Source: Neotabrizicola shimadae
GTDB lineage: Bacteria > Pseudomonadota > Alphaproteobacteria > Rhodobacterales > Rhodobacteraceae
DNA: 64,000 nt
Direction: 5' to 3'
Assembly: GCF_019623905.1 (NCBI RefSeq)
Contig: NZ_CP069370.1
Span: 2,170,001 to 2,234,000, forward strand
The translations under genes were made by a program, and so were the position numbers. The notes under the pieces are model-generated. The model was not told where the DNA came from, made no database searches, and was given only the letters and a program-made list of their open reading frames with translations. Shown in pieces: positions 24,791 through 33,226 of this stretch (position 1 is the first letter of the stretch; each line of letters opens with the position of its first letter).

Positions 24791-26785
24791 ATGACCGGCT
24801 GGAAGCAATGTGCCCAGGTGCCCCGCTGGGGCCAGGCCGATTGGGAGGCGATGCAGGGCGTCGCTTCGCCGGGGCCGGATGGCATGTCGCGCATCGTACC
24901 GGCCTTCCTGAAGGTGGCGCCCACTGGCGGGCTCGACGCGGCGGCGATGCTGGCCCTTTTGTCCCAGATCGGCCAGTTGGGCGGGCGGCTCACGCGGCCC
25001 GAAGCCGACAGGCTGGCCAGCGCCCTGCCTCCGCCTGGCGAGAGCGTGGCCGAACTGCGCCTTGTGATCCACCTGCCGCGGCCGAAGCTGGACGAACTGG
25101 CGCAACTGGGCGCGGTGCTGCATGTCGGTCCACCGGTGGCTCTCCCATTGGTTCCGCTCACCGAAATGAGCCAGCCGGGCGAGAACCTGCAGCTGGATGG
25201 CGCGGCCCCGGCCTCGACGCCGATCCTTGGGGTGATCGACGACGGTATTCCGTTCCTCCATGCCCGCACACGGCGCGGCGCCGCAGCCAGCCGGATTGCG
25301 GCCATCTGGCTTCAGGCCGACGCCCGCGTGCCCGCGGCCTTTGGCGCGGGCCTTGTCCGGATCGGCCGGCAACTGGACCGGGGGGACATCGAAACCATGC
25401 TCGCCTCGGGCGAGACCGAGGCGGACATCTACCGGCGCATGAACCGCTCGCTTCTGCCGGTCACGCAGCGCGCCTCCACGAACCACCTGCTCAGCCATGG
25501 CGCGCAGGTGCTGGACAGCGCGGGCGGGGCGGATCCCTTTGCCGCCACCGATGCCGGGTTGCGCGATGTCGACATCCTCGCGGTGCAGCTGCCTCCTGCG
25601 GCGGTCGCCGATACATCGGGGCGGCGGCTTGACCCCTATGTGGTGATGGGCCTGCGCTGGATGGTGACCGAGGCGTTGCGCCTGTGCCGGGCGAGGGGCG
25701 GGCCGGTGCCGCTGATCGTGAACATCAGCATGGGCTCGCTTGGCGGCCCCGGCACAGCCAGCGCCTTCCTCGCGGACTGGATCGCGCACGAGATGGACCG
25801 CTATCGCAAGCTGTCGGGCGCCGGCCCCGACGACCCCGGCCTGCGCGTGGTGCTGCCCTACGGCAATTCCTGGCGCGACAGGCTGGTGGCCAAGGCCGTG
25901 GTGCGCCCGGATCAGCCGTTGAAGCTGACATGGCGACTGCAGCCCGACGACCATTCCGCGTCGTTCCTGGAACTGCGGGCCGCGGGTGATACGGCAGGCT
26001 TGCGGGTGAGCGTCACGGCGCCGGATGCGCGCGTACCTCCGCTGTCTTTGGCCTGGGATCAGGCGGCACAGGGCTGGCGCTGCAACGGCCCTTCGGGCAA
26101 GCCCCGCGCTGCGGTGCTTCCCCTGGCAGAGACACCGACCGCCCTCTTGCTGGCGCTGGCGCCGACCGAGCGACCCGGTGGCGGCGAGGTCGCCCCGGCC
26201 GGGGGCTGGCAGATCGAGGTGACGGCAGCGCCGGGCACGGAGGTCAGCGTGAAAGCGCAGGTCCAACGCGACGATACGCCCGCGGGATACCGTCTGCTTG
26301 GCCGCCAGCCCTGGCTGGACCATCCGGCCGGCTGGACCTGGGACGGCGAGATGCGGGGCTACCTCGATCCCGGCGCGGGGCCCGTCACACGCAAGGCTTC
26401 GGCGGCGGCCCATGCCGGGATCGACCGTCCGGGTGCGCTGACCGTGGGGGCGCTGCGCCAGGGCGCGCCGGTCAGGCCATCGACCTACACTGCCGAGGGC
26501 GGCACACCCGGCAGCGCGGGGCCTTCGCTTTCCGCGATCGCGGATGACGGTGCGATCCTTGGCGGACGGTTGACCGCGGGCGTGCTGTCAGGCTCTTCCG
26601 CCCGGCTGTCGGGCACCTCGGTCGCGGCGCCTGCCGTGGTGCGCCGGATGATCGAGCGGCTGCTGACCGGTCAGGGGATCGAGCTTGGCGACCTTATCGG
26701 GCAGGCCCCGGGCCCTGCGCCAGATTCTCGCCGGGGCTACGGCGCACTGGAAGGCCAGCGCGCCTGGTCGGCTTCAGGGGAATAG
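24791..26785 (+). CDS. Subtilisin-like (S8) protease, no signal peptide
   Basis: A 664-residue protein with a dispersed S8 triad: Asp in LGVIDDGIPFLH (about residue 151), His in NHLLSHGAQVLDSAGG (about 235), Ser in LSGTSVAAPAVVRRMIE (about 615). The oxyanion-type Asn is probably in VLPYGNSW. Long inserts separate the catalytic blocks, so it is larger than standard subtilases. There is no signal peptide or prodomain cleavage cue. The ATG at 24791 follows TGGAGG. It ends 6 bases before the convergent haloperoxidase-like gene and near a SARP regulator. Similar cytoplasmic subtilases occur in peptide-processing or defence contexts, but its target is unknown. Confidence 0.8.
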   Translation: MTGWKQCAQVPRWGQADWEAMQGVASPGPDGMSRIVPAFLKVAPTGGLDAAAMLALLSQIGQLGGRLTRPEADRLASALPPPGESVAELRLVIHLPRPKLDELAQLGAVLHVGPPVALPLVPLTEMSQPGENLQLDGAAPASTPILGVIDDGIPFLHARTRRGAAASRIAAIWLQADARVPAAFGAGLVRIGRQLDRGDIETMLASGETEADIYRRMNRSLLPVTQRASTNHLLSHGAQVLDSAGGADPFAATDAGLRDVDILAVQLPPAAVADTSGRRLDPYVVMGLRWMVTEALRLCRARGGPVPLIVNISMGSLGGPGTASAFLADWIAHEMDRYRKLSGAGPDDPGLRVVLPYGNSWRDRLVAKAVVRPDQPLKLTWRLQPDDHSASFLELRAAGDTAGLRVSVTAPDARVPPLSLAWDQAAQGWRCNGPSGKPRAAVLPLAETPTALLLALAPTERPGGGEVAPAGGWQIEVTAAPGTEVSVKAQVQRDDTPAGYRLLGRQPWLDHPAGWTWDGEMRGYLDPGAGPVTRKASAAAHAGIDRPGALTVGALRQGAPVRPSTYTAEGGTPGSAGPSLSAIADDGAILGGRLTAGVLSGSSARLSGTSVAAPAVVRRMIERLLTGQGIELGDLIGQAPGPAPDSRRGYGALEGQRAWSASGE

Positions 26786-26791
26786 CGGGCC

Positions 26792-28066
26792 CTAAACGCC
26801 GCTCTGGCGCCATTCGGCCACGGCGGCCTGCCAGACCACGGGCAGGCTGTGCCAGGCGGCGGGGGCAGGCAGCGTGACGGTGTCGGCGCCGTGCCAGGCC
26901 CCGGCTCCGGTTTGCGCCATCGCAGCCCGCAGTTCGCGCAGCGTGAAGTCGCGCGGCCCGACCGTGCCGCCCTCGCCCGGGCGTGCCCAATCCTGGCCGC
27001 GGGCGCGGAACACCGGCACCGTCCCGCCACCAGCAGCATGAGCGATGATGGCCAGCGTTGTGGACAGGCCCAGAAGCCCGCCATGCGCGCTGTCCACCGG
27101 GAAATGCACGCCGGCGACGGTGCGGTTGTCGGCGATGCGCGCCGCGAGGCGGAAGAGAAGCGTCAGGAAATCCGGCGGCCCCTCGGGCACCGGCGTACCC
27201 TCGGCCAGGGGCAGCCAATCCATCAGTGCGGCAATCCCCGAGCCCGCTGTGGTCGCCCCGGATGCATCGGCTTCCGCCGCCGCGAGCCGCAGGCAGGCAA
27301 GGGCCGTCGCGAAGGCATGGGCTTCCGTCGAATGGCCAGAGGGATAGCTGGAATGGCCCGGCGTCTGGATCACCGGCTGGATCAGGGGCGAAAGGTCGAT
27401 GGCCCTGGGCACGGTGCAAAGATGCTTGACCCCCATCTCGACCGCCGAAACCGCCGCATAGACGGCCCCCAGGAACAACAACGTCCATTGCCTGCGGGTG
27501 CCGCTCAGCCACTGCTGCGCCCCAAAGAACGACATCAGGTCCCCCTGCTGCGCCAGGATTTCCGCCATGCGGTCATCGCGCAAGTCGGCTGCGGCGCGCA
27601 GGATAGGCAGCTCGCGGGCAATGTCTTCGTATCGCGGCGGGGTCAGGGCGACGAGCGTGGAGCCGCCCACGGAGACCGCCACCGCATCGCCTTCAGGGGC
27701 GAGCTGGAACAGCGACAGCGCCTCTCGTCCCAGCACCACGTTGCGCGGCGCGGCGTCCAGCCGCTTCAGCCGCGCCAGCTCCTCGGCTGCGCTGGCCGAT
27801 GGGCCAAAGGTCGTGGGCCCCGTCCAGCCGGGTGCCGGGGTGCCATCCCAGTAGCCGCCAAGCGCCTCTGCCGTGACAGCAAGGGCGGCGGACAAGGTGC
27901 CCGAGGTCGCCCCGCCCAGGTGGACACCGGCCACACCGTGCACGCCATGCACCCCGTGGACACCATGCACGCCGTGCACACCGTGAACCCCATGCACACC
28001 GTGAACCCCATGCACTCCGTGAACCCCGTGGACTCCATGTACACCGTGCACACCCGCGACTGACAT
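26792..28066 (-). CDS. Vanadium-haloperoxidase/PAP2 protein with N-terminal Val-His-Gly repeat
   Basis: A 424-residue protein. Residues 6-44 are 13 perfect Val-His-Gly units, followed by VAG and VH. The rest is the vanadium chloroperoxidase/PAP2 fold: K214 with x6-Arg (KHLCTVPR), PSGH at 242-245 inside SSYPSGHSTEAHAF, and NRTVAGVHFPVD at 314-325. These are the phosphate/vanadate pocket residues. No signal peptide or membrane anchor is seen, so it acts as a soluble haloperoxidase or acid phosphatase; sequence cannot decide which. The His-rich arm could bind metal ions. It diverges from the SARP regulator with 176 bases between and meets the subtilase gene tail to tail. Confidence 0.8.
   Translation of the reverse strand: MSVAGVHGVHGVHGVHGVHGVHGVHGVHGVHGVHGVHGVHGVHGVAGVHLGGATSGTLSAALAVTAEALGGYWDGTPAPGWTGPTTFGPSASAAEELARLKRLDAAPRNVVLGREALSLFQLAPEGDAVAVSVGGSTLVALTPPRYEDIARELPILRAAADLRDDRMAEILAQQGDLMSFFGAQQWLSGTRRQWTLLFLGAVYAAVSAVEMGVKHLCTVPRAIDLSPLIQPVIQTPGHSSYPSGHSTEAHAFATALACLRLAAAEADASGATTAGSGIAALMDWLPLAEGTPVPEGPPDFLTLLFRLAARIADNRTVAGVHFPVDSAHGGLLGLSTTLAIIAHAAGGGTVPVFRARGQDWARPGEGGTVGPRDFTLRELRAAMAQTGAGAWHGADTVTLPAPAAWHSLPVVWQAAVAEWRQSGV
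27935..28051 (-). repeat. 9-bp coding repeat, 13 Val-His-Gly codon triplets
   Basis: Thirteen tandem 9-bp units encode Val-His-Gly. The units differ at third positions (GTG/GTC/GTT/GTA, CAC/CAT, GGT/GGG/GGA/GGC) while the protein repeat is exact. That pattern indicates selection on the peptide and not a recent replication slippage. Confidence 0.9.
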
Positions 28067-28242
28067 GATCCCTCCCGCGTTGACCCTGGGTCAGGATGAA
28101 GGCTGTGGCGCATCTTGCAAGTGCCCAGAATTGCATCCTTCATGTTTCGCGCGGTTTTCACGGTTGCTTCACGCGCGAATGTCAGTTGGAACCTGCTGTG
28201 TCGTGCTGTTAACATTCCCCCGCGTCAATCGCGGCGGAATGA

Positions 28243-29841
28243 ATGCGGCTGCAACTGATCGGAACCACGGAACTCCGTGACTCCGCCGGGCGGGATTGCA
28301 CTCCCCGCTCGGCCAAGGCGCGTGCGATTCTCGCACTTCTGGCTCGCGTTCCTGAACGGCGAAGAACCCGGCGCTGGCTGGAAAGCCGCCTCTGGTCAGA
28401 CCGCGGGGCCGAACAGGCCAGCGGGTCGCTGCGCCAGGCGCTGATGGAGATCCGCCGCGCGCTTGGACCGGAAGCCGATCTCTTGTCCACGGACCGCGAA
28501 TCCGTGTCCTTCCCGGCCCTTCGTACCGACCTGGACGAGGACCCGACCGCCGCCGCACGCGCCTTGGCGCAGGGACGCGAGTTCCTGGAAGGGCTGGATG
28601 TCGCTGACGACGAGTTCGAGGACTGGTTGCGCACCGAACGGCAGCGGCTGGCCGGCAGCACCGAACGCAGCGCGGCTGGCGGCTTTTCCCTGGCCCCGAC
28701 GCCGCTTCTCGTATCGGCGCGCGACCTGCCTGCGGGGGCGGCGGGCTTCGTGGCGCTGGCGCTGGCCGATGCCATTGGCCAGCTGGTCACCGAATTTGCC
28801 GAGGTCGAGATCTACACCGATGGCCCCGATGGCGTGACCGAACTGTCGCTTCCGACGCGCGGCCTGATGCTGACGGTGCAGGGCGCGCTTCTGGGGGGCG
28901 CGCTGCAGGTATTGGTGACACTGGCCGTGCGCCCGGCCCGCCAGATTCTGTGGTCGCGCCGCGCCGTCCTGCCGCTGGAAGCGGCCGATCTGGCGCAGGC
29001 GGGGGACTTTCCGCAGATCGTCTACCAGGCGGCAGAGGCGGTGTTTTCGGCGATTGCCGCTCTGCCGCGGCGCGGCAACGAAGAGGTGCTGGTCGATGCG
29101 GCCATCGGACAGGCCGTGCGCGACATGTTCAGCTTCGAGGCCGAGCGCCTGCGCCGGGCCGACCGCAAGCTGGCAGAGGTGACATCGGCCACCGGCCTGC
29201 CCCGCGCCTGGGCCTGGCGCGCTTACCTGCGCCAGATCATGGCGGTGGAGCGGACCGAACCCGACTGGGGACGTCTGCGGCTGGAAGCCGACGAGTTTTC
29301 GCGCCGCTCGCTGGAAGTGCCGGGGGCCAGCCCGCTGATCCTGGCGCTTGGCTCGCAGGTCCGGGCGATGCTCGATTCCGATCACGACGCCGGGTCGGCC
29401 ATGGCTCGCGAAGCCTTGCTGCAAAGCCCGTTCAACGCCTTCGGCCATGCGGCCATGTCCGGCGCGCTGTTGCGCGCGGGTCGTGCCGAAGAGGCACTTG
29501 CCGCGGCACGGCAAGGCTCGGCCGTCGCCGGCCGCTCTGCCTTTGCCTTCTGGTGGGAGGCGCTGGCCGGATTGTCGGCCATGCAGCTTGGCCGGCTGGA
29601 CGAGGCGGCGGCGCATTACCAGGCCGCCCATATCCGCGCACCCAACTTCCGCGCACCGCTGCGCCACCTGATCGTGCTGAACATGGTCGCAGGACGGACG
29701 GAGAAGGCCGAACAGCTGATGGCCGCCCTGCGCAGGATCGAGCCCGATTTCACTCTGGCCCGTGTGCGCGAAGACCGCAGCTATCCTGCCGCCACCCTGC
29801 GCAGCGGGCCTTTGCTGCTGAAGGCACTGTCGATGATGTGA
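28243..29841 (+). CDS. SARP-like transcriptional regulator
   Basis: A 532-residue protein. The first about 95 residues are an OmpR/PhoB-type winged helix of SARP style (RSAKARAILALLA, LESRLWSDRGAEQASGSLRQALMEIRRALG). A bacterial transcriptional activation-like helical segment and a long TPR-like C-terminus follow (APNFRAPLRHLIVLNM, AEEALAAARQGSAVAGRS). It lacks a receiver domain, so it is probably activated by ligand or partner. It diverges from the haloperoxidase gene and most likely controls that gene and the subtilase. The 176-base gap before it shows no clear operator; the start has no strong ribosome site (GGCGGA-like). Confidence 0.78.
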   Translation: MRLQLIGTTELRDSAGRDCTPRSAKARAILALLARVPERRRTRRWLESRLWSDRGAEQASGSLRQALMEIRRALGPEADLLSTDRESVSFPALRTDLDEDPTAAARALAQGREFLEGLDVADDEFEDWLRTERQRLAGSTERSAAGGFSLAPTPLLVSARDLPAGAAGFVALALADAIGQLVTEFAEVEIYTDGPDGVTELSLPTRGLMLTVQGALLGGALQVLVTLAVRPARQILWSRRAVLPLEAADLAQAGDFPQIVYQAAEAVFSAIAALPRRGNEEVLVDAAIGQAVRDMFSFEAERLRRADRKLAEVTSATGLPRAWAWRAYLRQIMAVERTEPDWGRLRLEADEFSRRSLEVPGASPLILALGSQVRAMLDSDHDAGSAMAREALLQSPFNAFGHAAMSGALLRAGRAEEALAAARQGSAVAGRSAFAFWWEALAGLSAMQLGRLDEAAAHYQAAHIRAPNFRAPLRHLIVLNMVAGRTEKAEQLMAALRRIEPDFTLARVREDRSYPAATLRSGPLLLKALSMM

Positions 29842-29850
29842 CGGCGGCCG

Positions 29851-30813
29851 TCAGGCCCAGTCCAGCGCCGGCCCCATGGGCACGATCCCGTTCGGATTCA
29901 GCGACTTGATCGAGTAGTAACCGCGCTTGATGTGATCCAGGCTCACTGTCTCGCGCACACCCGGAATGGCCAGGACCCGAAGCAGATAGTCGGACAGGCC
30001 CGGATAATCCGCCAGCCTTCGCAGGTTGCATTTGAAGATGCCGTGGTAGGCCGCGTCGAACCGCACAAGGGTCACGAAGACCCGAATGTCGGTCTCGGTG
30101 AAGGCGGTGCCGTGCAGATAGGTCCGACCGTCGGCCAGCCGCGCCTCCAGCGCGTCCAGCGCCTCGAACACCAGCACCACCGCTTCGTCATAGGCGGCCT
30201 GTGTGGTGGCAAAGCCGGCGCGGTAGACGCCGTTGTTCAGACGCGGATAGACCCAGTCGTTTAGCGCGTCGATTTCGGCTTCCAGCCCCGCGGGGCGCAG
30301 CGACGGGCCAGAGGCGAGCGCGCCAAAGCCCCGGTCGAACATCGCGACGATATCGGCGGATTCGTTCGACACGATGGTTCCGGTCGCCTTGTCCCACAAC
30401 ACCGGCACCGTGGCGCGGCCGTTCACATGCGGATCGGCCTTCACATAGATCTCGTGCATCCATGTTGCGCCGTTCACCGGGTCCACCGTCGCCCCCGGCG
30501 TGGCATCCGCACCTTGCGCGAAGTGCCAACCCTCGGCCCCCAGCACCGGTTCCACGACCGAAACCCCGACAAGCTGATCCAGCCCCTTCAGTTTGCGCGC
30601 AATCAGCGTTCGGCTGGCCCAGGGGCAGATCAGCGCGACATACAGGTGATACCGCCCCGCCTCGGCTCTGAAGCCGCCCTGGCCGGTTGGACCCGGAGCG
30701 CCGTCCGCAGTCACCCAGTTGCGAAAGGTCGAGATCTGGCGCACGAAGCCGCCCTTGGCATCCACCGCCTGAACGGGTTGCCAGTCGCCCTGCCACTTGC
30801 CATCGACCAGCAT
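29851..30813 (-). CDS. yqjG: Glutathionyl-hydroquinone reductase (Xi-class GST)
   Basis: A 320-residue enzyme that removes glutathione from glutathionyl-hydroquinones, keeping quinones recyclable. The catalytic Cys63 lies in LICPWASRTL. VSNESADIVAMFD holds the glutathione-binding Glu-Ser pair, and RFDAAYHGIFKCNLRRLADYPGLSDYLR is the Xi-class C-terminus. Only one base separates its start from the VOC gene's stop, so it is the last gene of a doxX-VOC-GST unit, consistent with quinone or aromatic stress response under the upstream LysR regulator. Confidence 0.93.
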   Translation of the reverse strand: MLVDGKWQGDWQPVQAVDAKGGFVRQISTFRNWVTADGAPGPTGQGGFRAEAGRYHLYVALICPWASRTLIARKLKGLDQLVGVSVVEPVLGAEGWHFAQGADATPGATVDPVNGATWMHEIYVKADPHVNGRATVPVLWDKATGTIVSNESADIVAMFDRGFGALASGPSLRPAGLEAEIDALNDWVYPRLNNGVYRAGFATTQAAYDEAVVLVFEALDALEARLADGRTYLHGTAFTETDIRVFVTLVRFDAAYHGIFKCNLRRLADYPGLSDYLLRVLAIPGVRETVSLDHIKRGYYSIKSLNPNGIVPMGPALDWA

Positions 30814-30814
30814 C

Positions 30815-31627
30815 TCAGGCCGCCTTCCGCGTCAGGCGGATGGGCGTGCCCCAGGGATCAGACGGCGCGGCGCTGCCCGCCCGCGCAGTGATCGCGGCGT
30901 ATTCCTCGGGGGTCGCCAGCAACTCCAACTCGGCCAAACCGGTCGCCGGCAGGTCGCGCGGTCCGGCGTTGCGGCTGTTCCAGATGTTCGCGCCGATATG
31001 GTGGTGATAGCCGCCCGAGGACAGGAAGGCCGCGCCGGGGTAATGCGCCATCACCTGCATGCCGGCCATGCCGGTCCAGAATTCCTCGGCCGCATCGACC
31101 CGGCCCACCTGCAGGTGGACATGGCCCACCACCGTGCCCTCGGGCGCGCCGGCCCAGGGCGCGATGGCCGCACCGGCCAGGTCGGGCAGGTCCAGCGGCT
31201 CGGTCGCCATCTTCAGGCGGCCGTCGGCATCGTGCCAGGCAAGCCGCGGACGGTCGGCATAGATCTCGATCCCGTTGCCTTCGGGGTCGGCCAGGTAGAT
31301 CGCCTCGCTGACCAGGTGGTCCGAGGCGCCCTGCACCGGCACCCGGGTCTCGGCCGCATGGCGAACCCATGCCCCAAGTGCTGCCCGCGACGGAAGAAGG
31401 AAGGCGGTGTGAAACAGCCCCGCCTCGCGCGGGCTGGCCCGCCGCGCGGCCCTGTCGCCGCGCAACTCCAGCAGCACCCGGTCCCCTGCGCCCATCAGGA
31501 CGGCGCTGCCGTCCGATGACAGGCGGCGCAGGCCAAGCGCGGTTTCGTAGAACCGGGCAACGGCCTCGATGTCGTTCACGGTCAAGGCCACACGGCCGAT
31601 CTCGACAGGAGCAGATGCGGTGGACAT
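30815..31627 (-). CDS. VOC family dioxygenase-like protein (CatE type)
   Basis: A 270-residue protein of two vicinal-oxygen-chelate modules. The first begins GRVALTVNDIEAVARFYETALGLR; the second has VVGHVHLQVGRVDAAEEFWTG. Metal ligands are seen as His in LFHTAFLL, Glu in GNGIEIYADRP and His in VGHVHLQ. The YHHHIGANIW segment is typical of the CatE/ring-cleaving group. The ATG at 31627 follows GGAGGAAC. Partners (DoxX, glutathionyl-hydroquinone reductase) suggest a role with hydroquinones or catechols; the exact substrate is not known. Confidence 0.87.
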   Translation of the reverse strand: MSTASAPVEIGRVALTVNDIEAVARFYETALGLRRLSSDGSAVLMGAGDRVLLELRGDRAARRASPREAGLFHTAFLLPSRAALGAWVRHAAETRVPVQGASDHLVSEAIYLADPEGNGIEIYADRPRLAWHDADGRLKMATEPLDLPDLAGAAIAPWAGAPEGTVVGHVHLQVGRVDAAEEFWTGMAGMQVMAHYPGAAFLSSGGYHHHIGANIWNSRNAGPRDLPATGLAELELLATPEEYAAITARAGSAAPSDPWGTPIRLTRKAA

Positions 31628-31694
31628 GGATGTTCCTCCAGGACAAGGGCGGCCGCACGGGCCGCCCCGTATGGTTCGGGTCAGGCAGACGGGC

Positions 31695-32117
31695 TCAGCC
31701 GCGGTCGTCCAGCGCCCAGGCCCCGGCGCCAAGCAGCGCCTGCACCACCATCACGATGACCCAGAACGCCGGGTATTCCCAGCCACCGCCGGGATTCGAG
31801 AAGAAGAACCCCGCTGCGCCGTGGCCAAACCAGGCCGCTCCCATAAGCACCGGCACCAGGGCCAGCGAAACAATGCGGGTCTTGAATCCGGCGATCAGTG
31901 CCAGGCCGCCCAGAAGCTCGGCTGCGATAGTGACATAGGCGAGAAAGGCCGGAAGGCCGATGGATTCGAAATAGCCCGCGGTGCCGGCAGGGGTGAAGAC
32001 GACGATCTTCATCGCGGCATGGGCGACGAACAGCGCGCCGGTGGTCACGCGCAGCAGGGCGGCGGCATAGTCCGACGCAGAGGTCGATGCAGACAGCGAG
32101 GTGGAAGCGGTGGCCAT
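31695..32117 (-). CDS. DoxX family membrane protein
   Basis: A 140-residue four-helix inner-membrane protein. DoxX signs are ALLRVTTGALFVAHAAMKI, the FESIGLPAFLAYVTIAAELLGGLALIAGFKTR core and a final hydrophobic helix (FWVIVMVVQALLGAGAWAL). The start at 32117 is preceded by AAAGGA. It is first in the doxX-VOC-GST unit. DoxX proteins are often tied to thiol or quinone redox balance; direct function is not shown. Confidence 0.9.
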   Translation of the reverse strand: MATASTSLSASTSASDYAAALLRVTTGALFVAHAAMKIVVFTPAGTAGYFESIGLPAFLAYVTIAAELLGGLALIAGFKTRIVSLALVPVLMGAAWFGHGAAGFFFSNPGGGWEYPAFWVIVMVVQALLGAGAWALDDRG

Positions 32118-32233
32118 GACTGGTCCTTTCTTGCAGTTGGCCCGTCGTTCGGGCGATGGGCGCAAGATGGACCCTTCCTGCCTCTATGATAATCCACACG
32201 CACGGCAGATCAGCCCTTCCGAAATGGAAGCAA

Positions 32234-33115
32234 TCAAGCCTCGGCCCGAAACTCTTTCACCAAGGCGTCGATCAGGGCGCGCAGTTTCGGCGGGACATGC
32301 CGACCGCTTGGCCATAGCAGGTGAATGGCCATGGGCGGCGGCAGATCGCCTGTAAGGATCGGGCGGACCCGGCCCTGCGTCAGGCTGTCGGCGCAGACGA
32401 AATCCGGCACATAGGCGATTCCCAGGCCGGCTTCAGCCGCCGCAAGGCAGGCCGAGGCATTCGACAGCGACAGTCGCCCCGTCACGGCAACACGCCGCCC
32501 GCCGGCAAAGCTCCAGTGCATCGGATCGCGCATATTGGTGTCCTGGATGCAGTCGTGCTTTGCCAGATCGCCCGGCTCGACCGGTTCGCCGCGCGAAGCG
32601 AGGTAGGCGGTGGCCGCCAGCACCACCATCTCGGCCCGTCCCAGGCGCCGGCCGGTCAGAGTGGCATCAGACGGCGTCCCGACCCGCACGGCCGCGTCGA
32701 ACCCCTCGTCGACAAGATTCACGAAACGGTCGGTGAATTGCACATCAAGCGCGATCTCGGGCCAGGCGACGGCGAACCGCGCCAGCATTGGCGCCAGGCG
32801 CAGGGTGCCAAAGCTCAATGGTGCGGTCAGACGCAGCCTGCCGCGCGGCACCACTGCGGCCTGACGCATCTCGGCCTCCAGCTCGTCGAAGCCCTCGATC
32901 AGCCCGCGCAGCCGGTCAGCATACTCCTGCCCCGCCTCGGTCAGGGACAGCGCCCGTGTCGTGCGGTGCAACAGCTTCACGCCCAGGTCTGCCTCCAACC
33001 GTGCCACCAGCTTCGAGGCCTGCCCCGACGAGGTGCGCAGGCGCCGGGCGGCTTCGGCAAAACTGCCCGTCTCCACCACCTTCATGAACATGCGCTCGGC
33101 CGGAAGTCTTTCCAT
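32234..33115 (-). CDS. LysR family transcriptional regulator
   Basis: A 293-residue regulator: winged helix at about residues 1-62 (FMKVVETGSFAEAARRLRTSSGQASKLVARLEADLGVKLLHRTTRALSLTEAG), then a periplasmic-binding-like effector domain (RGRLRLTAPLSFG...). It lies on the same strand just upstream of the doxX-VOC-GST unit with a 116-base gap, unlike the usual divergent arrangement; the gap has T-N11-A type half-sites too weak to call. A role in redox or aromatic stress control is inferred from the neighbours. Confidence 0.92.
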   Translation of the reverse strand: MERLPAERMFMKVVETGSFAEAARRLRTSSGQASKLVARLEADLGVKLLHRTTRALSLTEAGQEYADRLRGLIEGFDELEAEMRQAAVVPRGRLRLTAPLSFGTLRLAPMLARFAVAWPEIALDVQFTDRFVNLVDEGFDAAVRVGTPSDATLTGRRLGRAEMVVLAATAYLASRGEPVEPGDLAKHDCIQDTNMRDPMHWSFAGGRRVAVTGRLSLSNASACLAAAEAGLGIAYVPDFVCADSLTQGRVRPILTGDLPPPMAIHLLWPSGRHVPPKLRALIDALVKEFRAEA

Positions 33116-33226
33116 CCCGGCAGCTTGCGGCGGCCCGCCGCGCCTGTCCAGACGCGCGCGTCCACAGCCCGGTCCTTGCGCCCCGGCCCGACTTCGTGCC
33201 ATGCAAACCCGAACGAAGGGGCCGGC

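Noticed and set aside
27935-28051. CRISPR-like short repeat
   Set aside because: Units are 9 bp, contiguous without spacers, and keep one reading frame encoding Val-His-Gly.
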